This document shows, in pieces, positions 16,623 to 27,186 of a stretch of DNA of 33,058 bases. The notes beneath the pieces were generated by a model. That model was not told the DNA's origin and ran no database searches. It was given only the letters and a program-made list of their open reading frames with translations. Source of the stretch: Blastococcus sp. CT_GayMR20 (lineage in GTDB: Bacteria > Actinomycetota > Actinomycetes > Mycobacteriales > Geodermatophilaceae). The translations under genes and the position numbers were made by a program. The stretch spans positions 1-33,058 of the forward strand of contig NZ_SPQM01000049.1 of NCBI RefSeq assembly GCF_004570345.1, read 5' to 3'. Each line of letters begins with the position of its first letter. Position 1 is the first letter of the stretch.

Positions 16623-17219
16623 GCCGGGCCGACGGGGCTGGTGCTCGACCTGGATCCGCCCGAGGGCGCGGACTTCGCCGTCGTCGTCCGCGCCGCGCGG
16701 CTCGTCCAGCGGGCGCTCGAGGACGCGGGACTGGCCGGAGCGGTGAAGACCAGCGGCTCGAAGGGCGTGCACGTCGTCGTCCCGGTGGGGGGCGCGTCGT
16801 TCGAGGACGTGGCCGCCGCCACCCGCGCACTCGCCGCGCGTACCGAACGCCTGGACCCGGAGCTGGCCACCACGGCGTACATCAAGGAGGACCGGCACGG
16901 GCGGGTCTTCGTCGACTCGACCCGGTCGGGCCAGAGCACGATCGTGGCCGCCTACAGCCCCCGCATCCGCCCCGGACTCCCGGTGTCCGCGCCGGTGGGC
17001 TGGGACGCGCTGGACGACGTCTCGCCCGGGGACTTCACCGTGACGTCGGCCGCGGACCGGTTCCCGGCGGCGTGGGCGGACCTGCTGCCCGAGCCGCAGG
17101 AGCTCCCCGCCGACCTGGTGGCCGAAGGCCACACGATCCCGATCGCCCGGGTGGCGGCGATGCACGAGGGCAAGCGACGGAAGCGCGCCGCCGAGCGCGA
17201 GGCGACCGGCGAAGGCTGA
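16437..17219 (+). CDS. ligD: LigD-type NHEJ primase-polymerase, 5' end missing
   Basis: Polymerase domain (PolDom) of bacterial non-homologous end joining, which adds nucleotides at double-strand breaks alongside Ku. The 260 visible residues start at PPFMQRNVSKGAPDWV and include LLWLANQRAVEFHV, the metal-binding DLD of LVLDLDPP, the nucleotide-binding SGSKGVHVVVPV and the third acidic site in VFVDSTRSGQSTIVAAYSPR. The usual N-terminal 60-80 residues and start codon are cut off at 16437, the palindrome junction. No ligase domain follows, so it is a stand-alone PolDom as in many actinobacteria. The frame crosses 16622/16623 cleanly, showing this side is native. Confidence 0.9.
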   Translation, partial: SPPFMQRNVSKGAPDWVRTVPVWSEGSHREIAQVLCDDRRTLLWLANQRAVEFHVPFFRVGDAGPTGLVLDLDPPEGADFAVVVRAARLVQRALEDAGLAGAVKTSGSKGVHVVVPVGGASFEDVAAATRALAARTERLDPELATTAYIKEDRHGRVFVDSTRSGQSTIVAAYSPRIRPGLPVSAPVGWDALDDVSPGDFTVTSAADRFPAAWADLLPEPQELPADLVAEGHTIPIARVAAMHEGKRRKRAAEREATGEG

Positions 17220-17224
17220 TCCAC

Positions 17225-17263
17225 CGGCCGGGCGCTGTCCACGGACCGCGGCCGGCCCGGCCG
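17225..17263 (+). terminator. Hairpin after ligD (right copy)
   Basis: Mirror of 15796-15834: stems 17225-17233 and 17255-17263, followed by TTCTGT. Confidence 0.5.
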
Positions 17264-17294
17264 TTCTGTCGGTCCTGCCGCGCAGGCTGTGCCC

Positions 17295-17777
17295 ATGACG
17301 CAGGACCCCCAGACCATCGCCTGGCTGGACCAGGAGGACGCCCGCCTCGCCCAGTTGATCCGTGCCCACCGCTTCGCCGTCCAGTACGTGGGCGAGGGCG
17401 ACGGGGACGACGAGCCGGCCTTCGGCTACACGATCGGGCTGTTCGGTCTCGGCCACCCGGAGCTGGTCGCGGTGGGCCTGGGGGCCGAAGGGACCCACGA
17501 TCTGCTCGACCACGTGGCCCGGCTCGTGGCGGGTGGCCGTGACCTCGTCGCCGGCGAGGAGCTCCGGTGGGACCGCGGTCAGCCGGTGATCGTGGAGGAC
17601 CTGCCCAACCCCGGAGACGTGGTGCTCGGCGCGAACCGCTACTACCAGCGCCCGGCCGAGGTGTCGGTGCCCGCGTACCAGCTCACGTGGGCCCACGCCG
17701 ACGGGAGCTTCCCCTGGGACGACGGCTACCCGTGCGGCCCGGAGTGTCAGCCCCGGCCGGGGACGTGGCGGGCCTGA
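17295..17777 (+). CDS. DUF4262 domain protein (right copy)
   Basis: Inverted copy of 15282-15764. In this arm it follows the longer ligD portion, which is probably the native order. Confidence 0.75.
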   Translation: MTQDPQTIAWLDQEDARLAQLIRAHRFAVQYVGEGDGDDEPAFGYTIGLFGLGHPELVAVGLGAEGTHDLLDHVARLVAGGRDLVAGEELRWDRGQPVIVEDLPNPGDVVLGANRYYQRPAEVSVPAYQLTWAHADGSFPWDDGYPCGPECQPRPGTWRA

Positions 17778-17868
17778 CACGAGCCCGGAACCCGCCACCT
17801 GTCCATGGTCACGGGGACCGTCCATGATGTGCCGGTCGCCCGGCAGTCGAGCGGCGGGAGGGGGCGAC

Positions 17869-19122
17869 GTGACGCAGCAGACCGACGCGCAGCCGCCGGA
17901 CCGCGCGACCGGTCGGCAGCGCTTCCGGGCGCGGATCGTGCCCACCGCGCAGGGGCACACCGTCACCACCCTGGAGCTCTTCTTCGACCTGGTCTTCGTC
18001 TTCGCCATCACCCAGGTGACCGCGTTCATGGCCGAGGATCTCGGGCTGCGCGGCGTCCTGCGCGGACTCGTCCTCCTCGCGCTGCTGTGGTTCGTGTGGT
18101 GCAGCTATGCCTGGCTCGGCAACCAGGCCCACGCCGACGAGGGGGTGGTGCGGGCGGCCATGATCTCCGCGATGGCGGCGATGTTCCTCGTCGCTCTCGC
18201 CATCCCGGAAGCGTGGCAGGACGAGGGCGGCGGGCTGAGCGCGCCGGTGGTGCTGGCCGCCGCACTCGCCCTCGTGCGGCTCCTGCACCTGGGGGTGTAT
18301 GCCGTGGCCGCGCTCGGGGACGCCGTCCTGCGCCGGCAACTGCTCCGCACGGCCGGTCCGGTCACCGTGGCTGTCGTGCTGCTCGTCGTCGGGGCGGTCC
18401 TCGGCGGTCCTGCCCAGACGGTGCTCTGGGCCCTCGCGCTCGTCATCGACTATTCGGGCGTGTACGCCTCGGGCAACGGCTGGCGGCTGCCGTCACCGGT
18501 GCACTTCGCCGAGCGGCACGGCCTCATCGTGATCATCGCCCTGGGGGAGTCGATCATCGCCGTCGGCGTCGGGGTCCTCGACCTGCCGCTGACGGTGCCC
18601 ATCGCCGGGGCGGCGCTTCTCGGGCTGGCCGCGAGCGTCGCGCTGTGGTGGCTCTACTTCGACGTCGTCGCACCGGTCGCCGAGCGGGAGCTCAGCCGCC
18701 GTGAGGGCGTGGAGCGGGTCCGCCTGGCGCGGGATTCGTACACGTACCTGCACTTCCCGATGGTGGCCGGTGTCATCTACCTGGCCCTCGGCCTGAAGAA
18801 GGTCGCCGAGTACGTCGGCGACGCGTCCCACCACGCCCTCACCGACCCACTGCCGACGACGGCCCTGTGGGCGATGTACGGCGGTGTGGCCGCCTACCTC
18901 ATCGCCCACCTCGCGTTCCGCCTCCGCAACGTCGGCTCGATCAACCGACCGCGGGCGGTGGTGGCCCTCGTCGTCCTGGTGGCGCCCCTGGCGACCGCCC
19001 GGCTGCCGGCGCTGGCCGCTCTCGCCGTGCTCGCGGCCGTCCTGGTCGCGCTCATCGTCTTCGAGGTGGTCCGTTATGCCGACGCCCGGGCGAGGGTGCG
19101 GGCCGAGATCCACCACCACTGA
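17869..19122 (+). CDS. ltrA: LtrA family membrane protein (right copy)
   Basis: Inverted copy of 13937-15190, GTG start behind GGGAGGGGG. Confidence 0.88.
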   Translation: MTQQTDAQPPDRATGRQRFRARIVPTAQGHTVTTLELFFDLVFVFAITQVTAFMAEDLGLRGVLRGLVLLALLWFVWCSYAWLGNQAHADEGVVRAAMISAMAAMFLVALAIPEAWQDEGGGLSAPVVLAAALALVRLLHLGVYAVAALGDAVLRRQLLRTAGPVTVAVVLLVVGAVLGGPAQTVLWALALVIDYSGVYASGNGWRLPSPVHFAERHGLIVIIALGESIIAVGVGVLDLPLTVPIAGAALLGLAASVALWWLYFDVVAPVAERELSRREGVERVRLARDSYTYLHFPMVAGVIYLALGLKKVAEYVGDASHHALTDPLPTTALWAMYGGVAAYLIAHLAFRLRNVGSINRPRAVVALVVLVAPLATARLPALAALAVLAAVLVALIVFEVVRYADARARVRAEIHHH

Positions 19123-19141
19123 CGGGCGGTCGTGCCGGCGG

Positions 19142-19651
19142 TCAGTCGAGGCCGAGCTCGCGGCGCAGCTTGGCGACGTGCCCCGTCGCCTTGACGTTGT
19201 AGGAGGCGCGCTCGATCTTGCCCTCGGCGTCGACGATGAAGGTCGACCGGATGACCCCCACGACCTCCTTGCCGTACAGCTTCTTCGGCCCGTAGGCGCC
19301 GTAGGCCTGGAGCACCTTCTTCTCCGGGTCGGAGACCAGCGTGATGCCGAGCTGCTCCTTCTCGCGGAACTTGATGAGCTTGCCGGGCTCGTCGGGGGAG
19401 ATGCCGATGATGTCCAGCCCCGCCTGGGCGAGGTCGCCGGCCGCCGCGGTGAAGTCGACGGCCTGCGTGGTGCAGCCGGGGGTCAGGGCAGCCGGGTAGC
19501 AGTAGACGATCACGCGGCGCCCGCGGTAGTCCGAGAGGGAGACGGGGTTGCCGTCGGCGTCGGGCAGCGTGAAGTCCGGCGCGGGGTCACCGGGGGAGAG
19601 GCGGACGGGTGCCGTCCCGATCCCGCTGTCGGTCTGGCTCATGACCGGCAT
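19142..19651 (-). CDS. bcp: Bcp/PrxQ-type peroxiredoxin (right copy)
   Basis: Inverted copy of 13408-13917, with the same Val in place of the resolving Cys. Confidence 0.9.
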   Translation of the reverse strand: MPVMSQTDSGIGTAPVRLSPGDPAPDFTLPDADGNPVSLSDYRGRRVIVYCYPAALTPGCTTQAVDFTAAAGDLAQAGLDIIGISPDEPGKLIKFREKEQLGITLVSDPEKKVLQAYGAYGPKKLYGKEVVGVIRSTFIVDAEGKIERASYNVKATGHVAKLRRELGLD

Positions 19652-19688
19652 CCTGCCGTGTCCTCGCGATCGCGCGGCAGTGGGGGAG

Positions 19689-20093
19689 TCAGCCCGCGAG
19701 GAACGAGAACCGGACCTGCCGTGTGTGGTTGTCGATGTTGGTGTCGACCAGGCAGATGCGCTGCCAGGTGCCGAGCTGCATCAGCCCCTCCAGCACGGGC
19801 ACGGCTGCGTGCGGGGGCAGGAACGCCGGCAGGACGTGGTCCCGGCCGTGCCCGGCGCTGCCGTGGCGGTGCCGCCAGCGGTCGTCGCGGGGCAGCAGCT
19901 CGTCGAGGTGGGCGAGCAGGTCGTCATCGCTGCCCGAGCCCGTCTCCAGGATCGCGATCCCGGCGGTGGCGTGCGGCACGAAGACGTGCAGCAGCCCGTC
20001 GTTCTCCTGCTTGACGAAGTCGGCGCACTCGTCGGTGAGGTCGACCACCGAGGGGACGCCGCCGGTGCGGACGGCACGCAGTTCGGATCGCAT
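19689..20093 (-). CDS. yjbQ: YjbQ/UPF0047 family protein (right copy)
   Basis: Inverted copy of 12966-13370. Confidence 0.88.
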   Translation of the reverse strand: MRSELRAVRTGGVPSVVDLTDECADFVKQENDGLLHVFVPHATAGIAILETGSGSDDDLLAHLDELLPRDDRWRHRHGSAGHGRDHVLPAFLPPHAAVPVLEGLMQLGTWQRICLVDTNIDNHTRQVRFSFLAG

Positions 20094-20240
20094 GCGCTAT
20101 TACATCCCGCGCCTCCGGGCCGCACCGCCGCCACGTGCCGTGCCCGGCCCTCCGTGGAGCTCCTCCCATCGGCTCGGCGAGGCCTCCGGCCCCCACTCGC
20201 GGAACGCCCCTTCGGGCGACTCGCACTACCCTCTTGCCAC

Positions 20241-20978
20241 GTGACTCGCCCCGACGGCCGTACCGCCGACCAGCTCCGCCCCGTGACCATCACCCGCTCC
20301 TGGCTCGACCACGCGGAGGGCTCGGTGCTCGTCGAGTTCGGCCGCACCCGCGTGCTCTGCGCCGCGAGCGTCACCGAGGGCGTGCCGCGCTGGCGCAAGG
20401 GATCGGGCCTGGGCTGGGTCACCGCCGAATACGCGATGCTGCCGCGCGCGACCCACACCCGCGGCGACCGCGAGTCGGTGAAGGGCCGCATCGGCGGGCG
20501 CACCCACGAGATCAGCCGCCTGATCGGCCGTTCCCTGCGCGCCTCGATCGACCTGGCCGCGCTCGGGGAGAACAGCATCGCGATCGACTGCGACGTCCTC
20601 CAGGCCGACGGCGGCACGCGGACGGCGGCGATCACCGGCGCCTACGTGGCGCTGGCCGACGCGGTGTCCTGGCTCGGCGACCGCAGGAAGCTGGCGAGGC
20701 CGACCGCGATCGCCCAGTCCGTGTCGGCGGTCAGCGTGGGCGTCATCGACGGCGAGCCGCGGCTGGACCTCGCCTACGAGGAGGACGTCCGGGCCGGCAC
20801 CGACATGAACGTCGTGTGCACCGGCGACGGCAGTTTCGTCGAGGTCCAGGGGACGGCGGAGGGCGCGGTGTTCGACCGGCCGACGCTCGACGCGCTGCTC
20901 GACCTCGCGGTCAAGGGCTGCGGGGAGCTGACCCGCCTCCAGCAGGACGCCCTGTCCGCACCTGCGGCGCAGCGGTGA
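20241..20978 (+). CDS. rph: Ribonuclease PH (right copy)
   Basis: Inverted copy of 12081-12818. TACCCT at 20227-20232 precedes the GTG by eight bases. Confidence 0.95.
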   Translation: MTRPDGRTADQLRPVTITRSWLDHAEGSVLVEFGRTRVLCAASVTEGVPRWRKGSGLGWVTAEYAMLPRATHTRGDRESVKGRIGGRTHEISRLIGRSLRASIDLAALGENSIAIDCDVLQADGGTRTAAITGAYVALADAVSWLGDRRKLARPTAIAQSVSAVSVGVIDGEPRLDLAYEEDVRAGTDMNVVCTGDGSFVEVQGTAEGAVFDRPTLDALLDLAVKGCGELTRLQQDALSAPAAQR

Positions 20979-21586
20979 GCACGCGGCTGCTGCTGGCCAC
21001 CCGCAATGCCGGCAAGCTCGCCGAGCTGCGGCGGCTGCTCGAGTCCGCCGTCCCGGGTGTCGAGGTCGTCGGTCTGAGCGACGTCGACGAGTACCCGGAG
21101 GCCCCCGAGACGGGTGCGACGTTCGAGGAGAACGCGCTGCTCAAGGCACGTGAGGCGGTGCGGTACACGGGGCTGCCGGCCGTGGCCGACGACTCGGGGC
21201 TCACGGTGGACGCCCTCAACGGCATGCCCGGCGTCCTGTCGGCGCGCTGGTCGGGCCGGCACGGGGACGACGACGCGATCACCGCCCTGCTCCTCGGGCA
21301 GGTCGCCGACGTCCCCGACGAGCGGCGCGGCGCCGCGTTCGTCTGCGCCGCCGCGCTCGTGACCCCGGACGGGACCGAGCGCGTGCTCGAGCGGCAGTGG
21401 CGCGGGCGGCTGGTCAGGGAGAAGCGGGGCAGCAACGGCTTCGGCTACGACCCCGTCTTCGTCCCCGAGGGGCTCGACGTGACCTCGGCCGAGCTGGAGC
21501 CCGCCGAGAAGGACGCGCGCAGCCACCGCGGCCAGGCGTTCGCCGCGCTGGTGCCGGTGCTCGCCGAGGTCCTCGGCGGGCGCTGA
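20975..21586 (+). CDS. rdgB: RdgB/HAM1 pyrophosphatase (right copy)
   Basis: Inverted copy of 11473-12084, overlapping rph by GTGA. Confidence 0.93.
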   Translation: MSTRLLLATRNAGKLAELRRLLESAVPGVEVVGLSDVDEYPEAPETGATFEENALLKAREAVRYTGLPAVADDSGLTVDALNGMPGVLSARWSGRHGDDDAITALLLGQVADVPDERRGAAFVCAAALVTPDGTERVLERQWRGRLVREKRGSNGFGYDPVFVPEGLDVTSAELEPAEKDARSHRGQAFAALVPVLAEVLGGR

Positions 21587-21588
21587 GC

Positions 21589-21852
21589 TCAGCGGCGCGG
21601 CGCGAAGCCCAGCCAGGAGAACGAGTCGACCTCGTCGCGCGTGGGGTCGTGCAGCTCACGGCTCCACTCCGGCTCGGCGTGCCGGCCGGTGCGGGTGAAG
21701 TCCTCGGGCGTCGCGATGCGCATCGCCTCGGGGCTCTCGACCGCGAGGTGGCGCGGGCCGGCGGGACTGGTGCGGACGTTGGGCGTGTTGACCACCGCGG
21801 CGCGGGCGATGGCGGCCGGCAGCCAGGTGGCGCGCGAAGCAGTGCTGCTCAT
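21589..21852 (-). CDS. Small hypothetical protein (right copy)
   Basis: Inverted copy of 11207-11470. Confidence 0.55.
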   Translation of the reverse strand: MSSTASRATWLPAAIARAAVVNTPNVRTSPAGPRHLAVESPEAMRIATPEDFTRTGRHAEPEWSRELHDPTRDEVDSFSWLGFAPRR

Positions 21853-21942
21853 ACCCGGGATTTCGGACGACGGAGCCGTCGGCCCCAGTCCTCGGCGGCC
21901 CGCCCCACCCGGAGGGGTGAGACGGCGTGCGCCCGAGGTCGG

Positions 21943-22554
21943 TCAGGCCGTCGCGCGGCCCTCGTACATGTACCCCGCCGGCTTGGGGGCGGCCTTCTCG
22001 TACCAGGTCGACAGCTCGCTCACCGTCAACGGCGACGCCTCGAACAGCGACGCCACATCGTTGTCCAGCGCGCACCCGGCGATGGCCTGGTTGATCCGGT
22101 TGCCGCGCCGCTGCCAGCGCACCACCTCCGGCTCGGGCGCCAGGCCGTGCTCGACGAAATGCAGCGTCGCGCCCGGCTTGAGCACCCGAGCCACCTCGGC
22201 GAGCGCGCGGCTCGCGTCGGGGATGCCGCAGAGGACCCAGGTGCACAGCGCCGCGTCGAAGCGGTCGTCCGGGAACGGCAGCGACTGCGCGTCGTCCCCT
22301 CCCACCACCACGGGCACGGACGACGCCGACCGGCGGGCCTCCGACAGCCGGAGGGCCGTGGTCGACGGCTCGACGGCCCAGATCCCGGCGACCTCCGGAG
22401 GGAGATGGGGCTGGTTGTGCCCGGTCCCGTAGCCGATCTCCAGGACGTCCCCGGCGAGGCCCGCGCAGACACGGTCGCGGACCTCGCCGGCCGCCTTTCC
22501 GCCCAGCGCCAGGTTGTGCAGGCGGGGACGCAGGTGGTGGCTGTAGAGGCCCAT
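21943..22554 (-). CDS. SAM-dependent methyltransferase (right copy)
   Basis: Inverted copy of 10505-11116. Confidence 0.82.
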   Translation of the reverse strand: MGLYSHHLRPRLHNLALGGKAAGEVRDRVCAGLAGDVLEIGYGTGHNQPHLPPEVAGIWAVEPSTTALRLSEARRSASSVPVVVGGDDAQSLPFPDDRFDAALCTWVLCGIPDASRALAEVARVLKPGATLHFVEHGLAPEPEVVRWQRRGNRINQAIAGCALDNDVASLFEASPLTVSELSTWYEKAAPKPAGYMYEGRATA

Positions 22555-22622
22555 CGGCGCAGGGTCCTCCCCGGGTCCGCACCCGACAAGCGGTCCGCCG
22601 CCGCTGCACGCACAGTGGACCG

Positions 22623-23543
22623 GTGCAGGTGTTCGTCGACGACGTCCGGGCGCTGCGGTTCGACGACGGGACGCCGGTCACCGCGGCCTCGGGGATCGCG
22701 CCGCTCGGCGACGGCTGGCTGATCGCGCAGGACGACGCGACCTTCGCCGGCTGGCGGCGGGCCGGGGGCGTGACCCGCGTGCGGGTCCTGCCGCCCGTGG
22801 ACGGCCTCGACACCTTCCGCGAGGCGCACGGCACCAAGCACCTCAAGCCCGATCTGGAAGTGGCGTGCCCGGCGGAGGTGGACGGCTCGACCGCGGCCCT
22901 CCTGCTCGGCTCGGGCTCGACCGCGCGCCGGATGCGCGGCGTCGTCGTCCACCTGGACGACGGGGATCCGGTGGCCCGGGCCGGCGACCTCGCCCCGCTG
23001 TACGAGCAGGTCGCCGACCGTCTCGGTCTCCCGATGGAGCACCTCAACCTGGAGGGCGCCAGCCGGCACGGCGACGTGGTGCGCTGGTTCAACCGCGGGA
23101 ACCTCGCCGCCGGAGTGCGCTCGGGCAGCGTCGACGTGCCGCTCGAGGGGCTGGTCGCAGCAGTCCTCGGCCGCTTCCCCGCCGGCGACGTGCCGGTGGA
23201 GCGGCCGCAGGTCTACGACCTCGGCGAGGTCGAGGGCGTCGGCCTCGCGGTCACCGACGCCGTCGCGCTGCCCGACGGCCGGGTGCTGATGAGCGCCGCG
23301 GCTGAGGACACGCCCAACGCGGTGGACGACGGCCCCGTGGTCGCGACCGCGCTCGCCCTCCTCGACGGGACGACGGTGCTGGCGGTTGTGCCCATCCCGG
23401 AGGTGGCCGGCCACGTGCACAAGGTCGAGGGTCTGGCACTGCGCGAGGTCCGCGACGGCGGGGTGCACCTGTTGGCGGTCGTGGACGACGACGACCCGGA
23501 CGCCCCGTCCGCCGAGCTCGACCTGCGCGCCGTCCTGGCCTGA
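22623..23543 (+). CDS. DUF6929-like protein (right copy)
   Basis: Inverted copy of 9516-10436. A second GTG at 22629 is an alternative start. Confidence 0.6.
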   Translation: MQVFVDDVRALRFDDGTPVTAASGIAPLGDGWLIAQDDATFAGWRRAGGVTRVRVLPPVDGLDTFREAHGTKHLKPDLEVACPAEVDGSTAALLLGSGSTARRMRGVVVHLDDGDPVARAGDLAPLYEQVADRLGLPMEHLNLEGASRHGDVVRWFNRGNLAAGVRSGSVDVPLEGLVAAVLGRFPAGDVPVERPQVYDLGEVEGVGLAVTDAVALPDGRVLMSAAAEDTPNAVDDGPVVATALALLDGTTVLAVVPIPEVAGHVHKVEGLALREVRDGGVHLLAVVDDDDPDAPSAELDLRAVLA

Positions 23544-23635
23544 GGAGCTACGCGCAGCCCTCGGGAAGTGATCCACGAATGCGCTCCAGCAGGTGCAGGA
23601 GCCGCCCGACGTCGGCTTCGCGGTGCGCAAGGCCC

Positions 23636-23663
23636 TTGCACCCTCGCAGCATCGCGCTAGGGT
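23636..23663 (+). promoter_or_regulatory. Candidate promoter of the TctC gene (right copy)
   Basis: TTGCAC 23636-23641 and TAGGGT 23658-23663, 16 bases apart; leader hairpins at 23700-23718 and 23723-23733. Confidence 0.45.
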
Positions 23664-23747
23664 CTTAACGATCGATCAGTAACCACGGCGTTGAGTGATG
23701 GCAGTCGAGGCGACTGCCGCCGCCCCTTCGGGGACGGGAGAGGACGC

Positions 23748-24800
23748 ATGATGCGGAGTCACCGGCGAGGCTCGACCCTGGCGGGTGCCGTCCTGCTGCT
23801 CGCGACGCTCGCCGCCTGCGGGGACGACGATGGTGCAGACACCGCGCCGAACGGTGAGGCGTCCGGCGAAGACGCGTCGTACTACGAGGGACAAACCGTC
23901 GATTTCGTCGTGCCCTACGACCCGGGTGGGGGTTTCGACGTCTACGCGCGGGCCATCGCCCCCTATTTCGCGGACTGCCTCGGGGCAGAAGTCGTGGTCC
24001 GGAACGAACCGGGTGCGGGGGGACTGCTCGCCACGAACGCCACCGCGGTGGCCAGTCCCGACGAGAACCGGCTGCAGCTGCTGAACACGATCGGTTTCGC
24101 AGCGGCGCAGATCGCCGGAGCCGAAGGCGTCGCATTCGACCTGAACGAACTGTCCCACGTGGGACGCATCTCGAGTCCGCCCATGGCCGTGGCCGTCGGC
24201 GCGGACAGCGACATCCAGAGCTTCGACGACATCATCGAAGCCACGGAGCCGGTCAGGTTCGTGGCCACCGGGCCGGGCAGCGACGGCTACGTGTTCGCCA
24301 CGGGGCTCGCCGAGGCGTACGACTTCCCGCACGAGGTGATCACGGGCTTCGCGGGCTCAGGAGAAGCGCGGAACGCCCTGGTGGCCGGCAACGCCGACAG
24401 CATGGCTCTCGCCTTCGACAGCCTGCTGGGTGCGGTCGAGGCCGGAGAGGTCCGTCCGGTGCTCCTGGTCGCGGAAGAGGGCCACGAATGGATGCCGGAC
24501 GCTCCGCCGTCCGCCGACTTCGAGCCCGCCGGTGAGGACGGGCAGGCACTCCTCGAGAGCCTCATCGCCCTCGGAGCGACCGGCCGCTCGGTCGCCGGAC
24601 CTCCCGGAATGCCGGAAGACCGGCTGGCGGAGGCGCGGGAGGCGTTCGAATGCGCGCTCTCCGACGAGGAACTGCTCGCCGAGATGGAGTCGCAGCAGCG
24701 ACCCGTCGACTACCTCGGAGGCGAGGAGTACGCGGAGCAGGTGCAGCAGGTCCTGGACGCATCGCCGGAGTTCGAGGCGGCGATCAAGGCGTCGTTCTGA
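23748..24800 (+). CDS. TctC family substrate-binding lipoprotein (right copy)
   Basis: Inverted copy of 8259-9311; start ATG 23748, immediately followed by a second ATG at 23751. Confidence 0.85.
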   Translation: MMRSHRRGSTLAGAVLLLATLAACGDDDGADTAPNGEASGEDASYYEGQTVDFVVPYDPGGGFDVYARAIAPYFADCLGAEVVVRNEPGAGGLLATNATAVASPDENRLQLLNTIGFAAAQIAGAEGVAFDLNELSHVGRISSPPMAVAVGADSDIQSFDDIIEATEPVRFVATGPGSDGYVFATGLAEAYDFPHEVITGFAGSGEARNALVAGNADSMALAFDSLLGAVEAGEVRPVLLVAEEGHEWMPDAPPSADFEPAGEDGQALLESLIALGATGRSVAGPPGMPEDRLAEAREAFECALSDEELLAEMESQQRPVDYLGGEEYAEQVQQVLDASPEFEAAIKASF

Positions 24801-24922
24801 CGATCGAGACCTTGCTCTCCGCCGGGTCCGGGGGGAGGCGCTGACAGTCGCGCGCGGCCGACGACACCTATCCTCGGTCCGGCACGAGGGGCGGTAGAAG
24901 GCGCCGGGACGGTCAGTCACCA

Positions 24923-25051
24923 GTGCCGCGGTACCTGATCTCGTTCGACGACGACTCGATGGACCACTACCCGGACGAGACCGGCCCGAGGTGGGCGACG
25001 CGTGCGGGAGGGGGGAGTCGAACCCCCACGCCCGAAGGCACCAGATCCTAA
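24923..25051 (+). pseudogene. YCII-like 5' remnant (right copy)
   Basis: Inverted copy of 8008-8136, starting GTG 24923 and ending TAA 25049-25051 within the tRNA anticodon loop complement. Confidence 0.42.
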
Positions 25052-25052
25052 G
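25003..25052 (-). repeat. attR: tRNA-Leu(UAG) 3' fragment (right copy)
   Basis: Inverted copy of 8007-8056; the chromosomal side is toward lower coordinates here. Confidence 0.82.
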
Positions 25053-25111
25053 TCAGCCTAGGCGCGTATCGGCCGGTGTTAGGCAGTGCGGCCTCGTGCT
25101 ATTCGCGCTGG

Positions 25112-25504
25112 TCAAACGCTCGACCCACTGTCGGGCAATGTTGAGCTGTGCCGGGGATTCTCGGACGGTTCGCGCCCACCCTGCGCCCACGGAGGTCCCG
25201 CTTGCTGGGGTGCTGTCACGTGACCTGTCCGCTCGATCTGGTGCTGTCCCGCCGGAACCGCCTTATCGGGGTCAGGGGGTCCCGTCACAGGCGGATAGAG
25301 GTTGATGACTGCCAGAATCTGGCTCGTCGGATAGACGTGCACACTTCCCTCGCCGTCGGCCTCGTTCAGTTCGATATAGCACCATCCTTGCTCGAAACGG
25401 ACTCGGCAGGACTGGTAGCCGATCGGCCATTCAGCCAATGGCTCAGCAATAAAGACCTGACCCGTGTTGTAGATCGCCCCTGGCACCACCTGCGTTAAGT
25501 CCAT
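25112..25504 (-). CDS. Hypothetical protein near attachment site (right copy)
   Basis: Inverted copy of 7555-7947; weak coding signals as there. Confidence 0.42.
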   Translation of the reverse strand: MDLTQVVPGAIYNTGQVFIAEPLAEWPIGYQSCRVRFEQGWCYIELNEADGEGSVHVYPTSQILAVINLYPPVTGPPDPDKAVPAGQHQIERTGHVTAPQQAGPPWAQGGREPSENPRHSSTLPDSGSSV

Positions 25505-25551
25505 CTACGGACGATAGGGCGGCATGGGAGGACCGGATAGCCTGCCGAGCG

Positions 25552-26034
25552 ATGACAGCCACCACCGCAGCCGTGACGACAGCGAGCGACTGGATCACCG
25601 CCGGCGTCGCCGTCCTGGCCTTCCTGCTCTCGGTTGCTGCGTTCGTTTACAGCCGCCGTGCGACGCGAGCGGCCGAAGCATCAGCCAAGGCAGCCGATCG
25701 GTCGGCCGCTGTGGCAGAGCGCGAGGAGAAGCGTCAGGCGCAGGAGGCTGAGGAACGAGCCGTGCGCTGGCAGTTGACCAGCACAGGCAGGTACCGCCCG
25801 AACCGCCTGACAAACGTTGGTGACGGCACCGCCTATGACGTGCAGGTCCAGGTGGCGGACGACATCAAGGTGCAGGACCACCCCTACGAGAAGGAAGTCA
25901 TCGGCCCCAACTCCTCCATGCTGGTTGGCATCGCGGTAACCATGGACAGCGCAGACGACACCGTGACCGTGAGATGGCGGAATAGTCCGGACGGCCCAGT
26001 CAGGGACTGGAGCCACCCGGCCGTCGAGGTCTAG
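25552..26034 (+). CDS. Single-pass membrane protein with coiled coil (right copy)
   Basis: Inverted copy of 7025-7507. Confidence 0.65.
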   Translation: MTATTAAVTTASDWITAGVAVLAFLLSVAAFVYSRRATRAAEASAKAADRSAAVAEREEKRQAQEAEERAVRWQLTSTGRYRPNRLTNVGDGTAYDVQVQVADDIKVQDHPYEKEVIGPNSSMLVGIAVTMDSADDTVTVRWRNSPDGPVRDWSHPAVEV

Positions 26035-26285
26035 CGCTGGTCCTTCTGCAACTGGCGATGAGCCGCCCGGCTGTTCAGCATCGCGGCGGCCTGCTTCTCT
26101 GTGGCACTCCGCTGGTCGTCGGGGTCGCCGTCGTCCGGCCCCGCCAGCAGGGCAGCCGCCTGCCGCTCCGCACCGGTCTGCGGGTTGGCGATCCAATCGC
26201 GGTCCGTCGGGTGCTCCTCGGCGCAGCGCTCCCGGATGGTCTGGGCCTGCCGTGCCGATGCGGTGAACGGCCGTCGGGTCGTCAT
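26031..26285 (-). CDS. Small hydrophilic protein (right copy)
   Basis: Inverted copy of 6774-7028, with stop codons sharing CTAG with the convergent gene. Confidence 0.55.
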   Translation of the reverse strand: MTTRRPFTASARQAQTIRERCAEEHPTDRDWIANPQTGAERQAAALLAGPDDGDPDDQRSATEKQAAAMLNSRAAHRQLQKDQR

Positions 26286-26286
26286 C

Positions 26287-26481
26287 TCAGCTCCAGCCGT
26301 ATTCGAGGTTCACGGACGCGCCGTCCGGGTGGTCGGTCACGCCGACGAGGACGACGTCGGCCAGCGGCCGGCGGATCGCGCGTGCGACCAGCGCGCGGTT
26401 GCGCTCGTGCACGGCGGCCTGGTCGGCACCCTCGCTACAGTCCCGGCGCGGGGTCGTGAACGTCTTCGATCCGGCGGCCAT
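26287..26481 (-). CDS. Small unknown protein (right copy)
   Basis: Inverted copy of 6578-6772. Confidence 0.55.
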   Translation of the reverse strand: MAAGSKTFTTPRRDCSEGADQAAVHERNRALVARAIRRPLADVVLVGVTDHPDGASVNLEYGWS

Positions 26482-27104
26482 CAGTAGTCGTCGCCCTCGT
26501 CCTCGTCGGGATCGCGCCAGGTGTTGATCGAGCTGAACTGCGGCCCCCGGCGTCGCCGTCGTCTGGCCGGTGGCTGCTCGGCGACCGGCGCCGGGGGTAC
26601 CGGTGACCCCACCCCGACGCCGGTCGGCTCCTGGGGACGCTGAAGGCGTCGGCGCTGGCCGGTCGCTCGTGCTGAAGGGGCGGCTGGCTCGATGCCGACC
26701 GGCCGGGCTGCCTCCTCGGCCGCTACCCGTTCCGCCTCGGCTGCCCGCTCGGCGGCCTGCTTCGCCTTCACCTCCCGGACGGCAGCGGACATCTTCTCGT
26801 CGGCGCCGTCCATGTCCTGCGCTCGGCTGAAGGGGGACAGCCGGTTCCACCACTGGGTGCGCGTCTCCCGCGCGGCGTCGCGGTGTGCGCGGGCCTCCTC
26901 GACCGTCAACCCGTCCCGCTGCGCAGCGGCGAGGAGGCTCAGCTCCTCCAGCTCGGTATCCGGCCCGGGGGCGGCAACCGGACGGCCGAAGGCGTCGGCC
27001 ACTTTCCGGGCGCAGCGGGCGGAGGTGAAGTCCGAGCCGCCGGCCAGCTTGCAGTTCTCGCCGTGCTCGGTGCAGACGGTGCCCTTCCGCCGGGTCAGCG
27101 GCAC
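26481..27104 (-). CDS. Unknown helical protein with acidic tail (right copy)
   Basis: Inverted copy of 5955-6578. Confidence 0.6.
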   Translation of the reverse strand: MPLTRRKGTVCTEHGENCKLAGGSDFTSARCARKVADAFGRPVAAPGPDTELEELSLLAAAQRDGLTVEEARAHRDAARETRTQWWNRLSPFSRAQDMDGADEKMSAAVREVKAKQAAERAAEAERVAAEEAARPVGIEPAAPSARATGQRRRLQRPQEPTGVGVGSPVPPAPVAEQPPARRRRRRGPQFSSINTWRDPDEDEGDDY

Positions 27105-27186
27105 GATGTACCTCCAGCGGTACGGCCCCGCCGGACGGTGGTCAGACCCGAAGGACACCGCCCGGCGGGAGCTTCTGCGGCGGTCA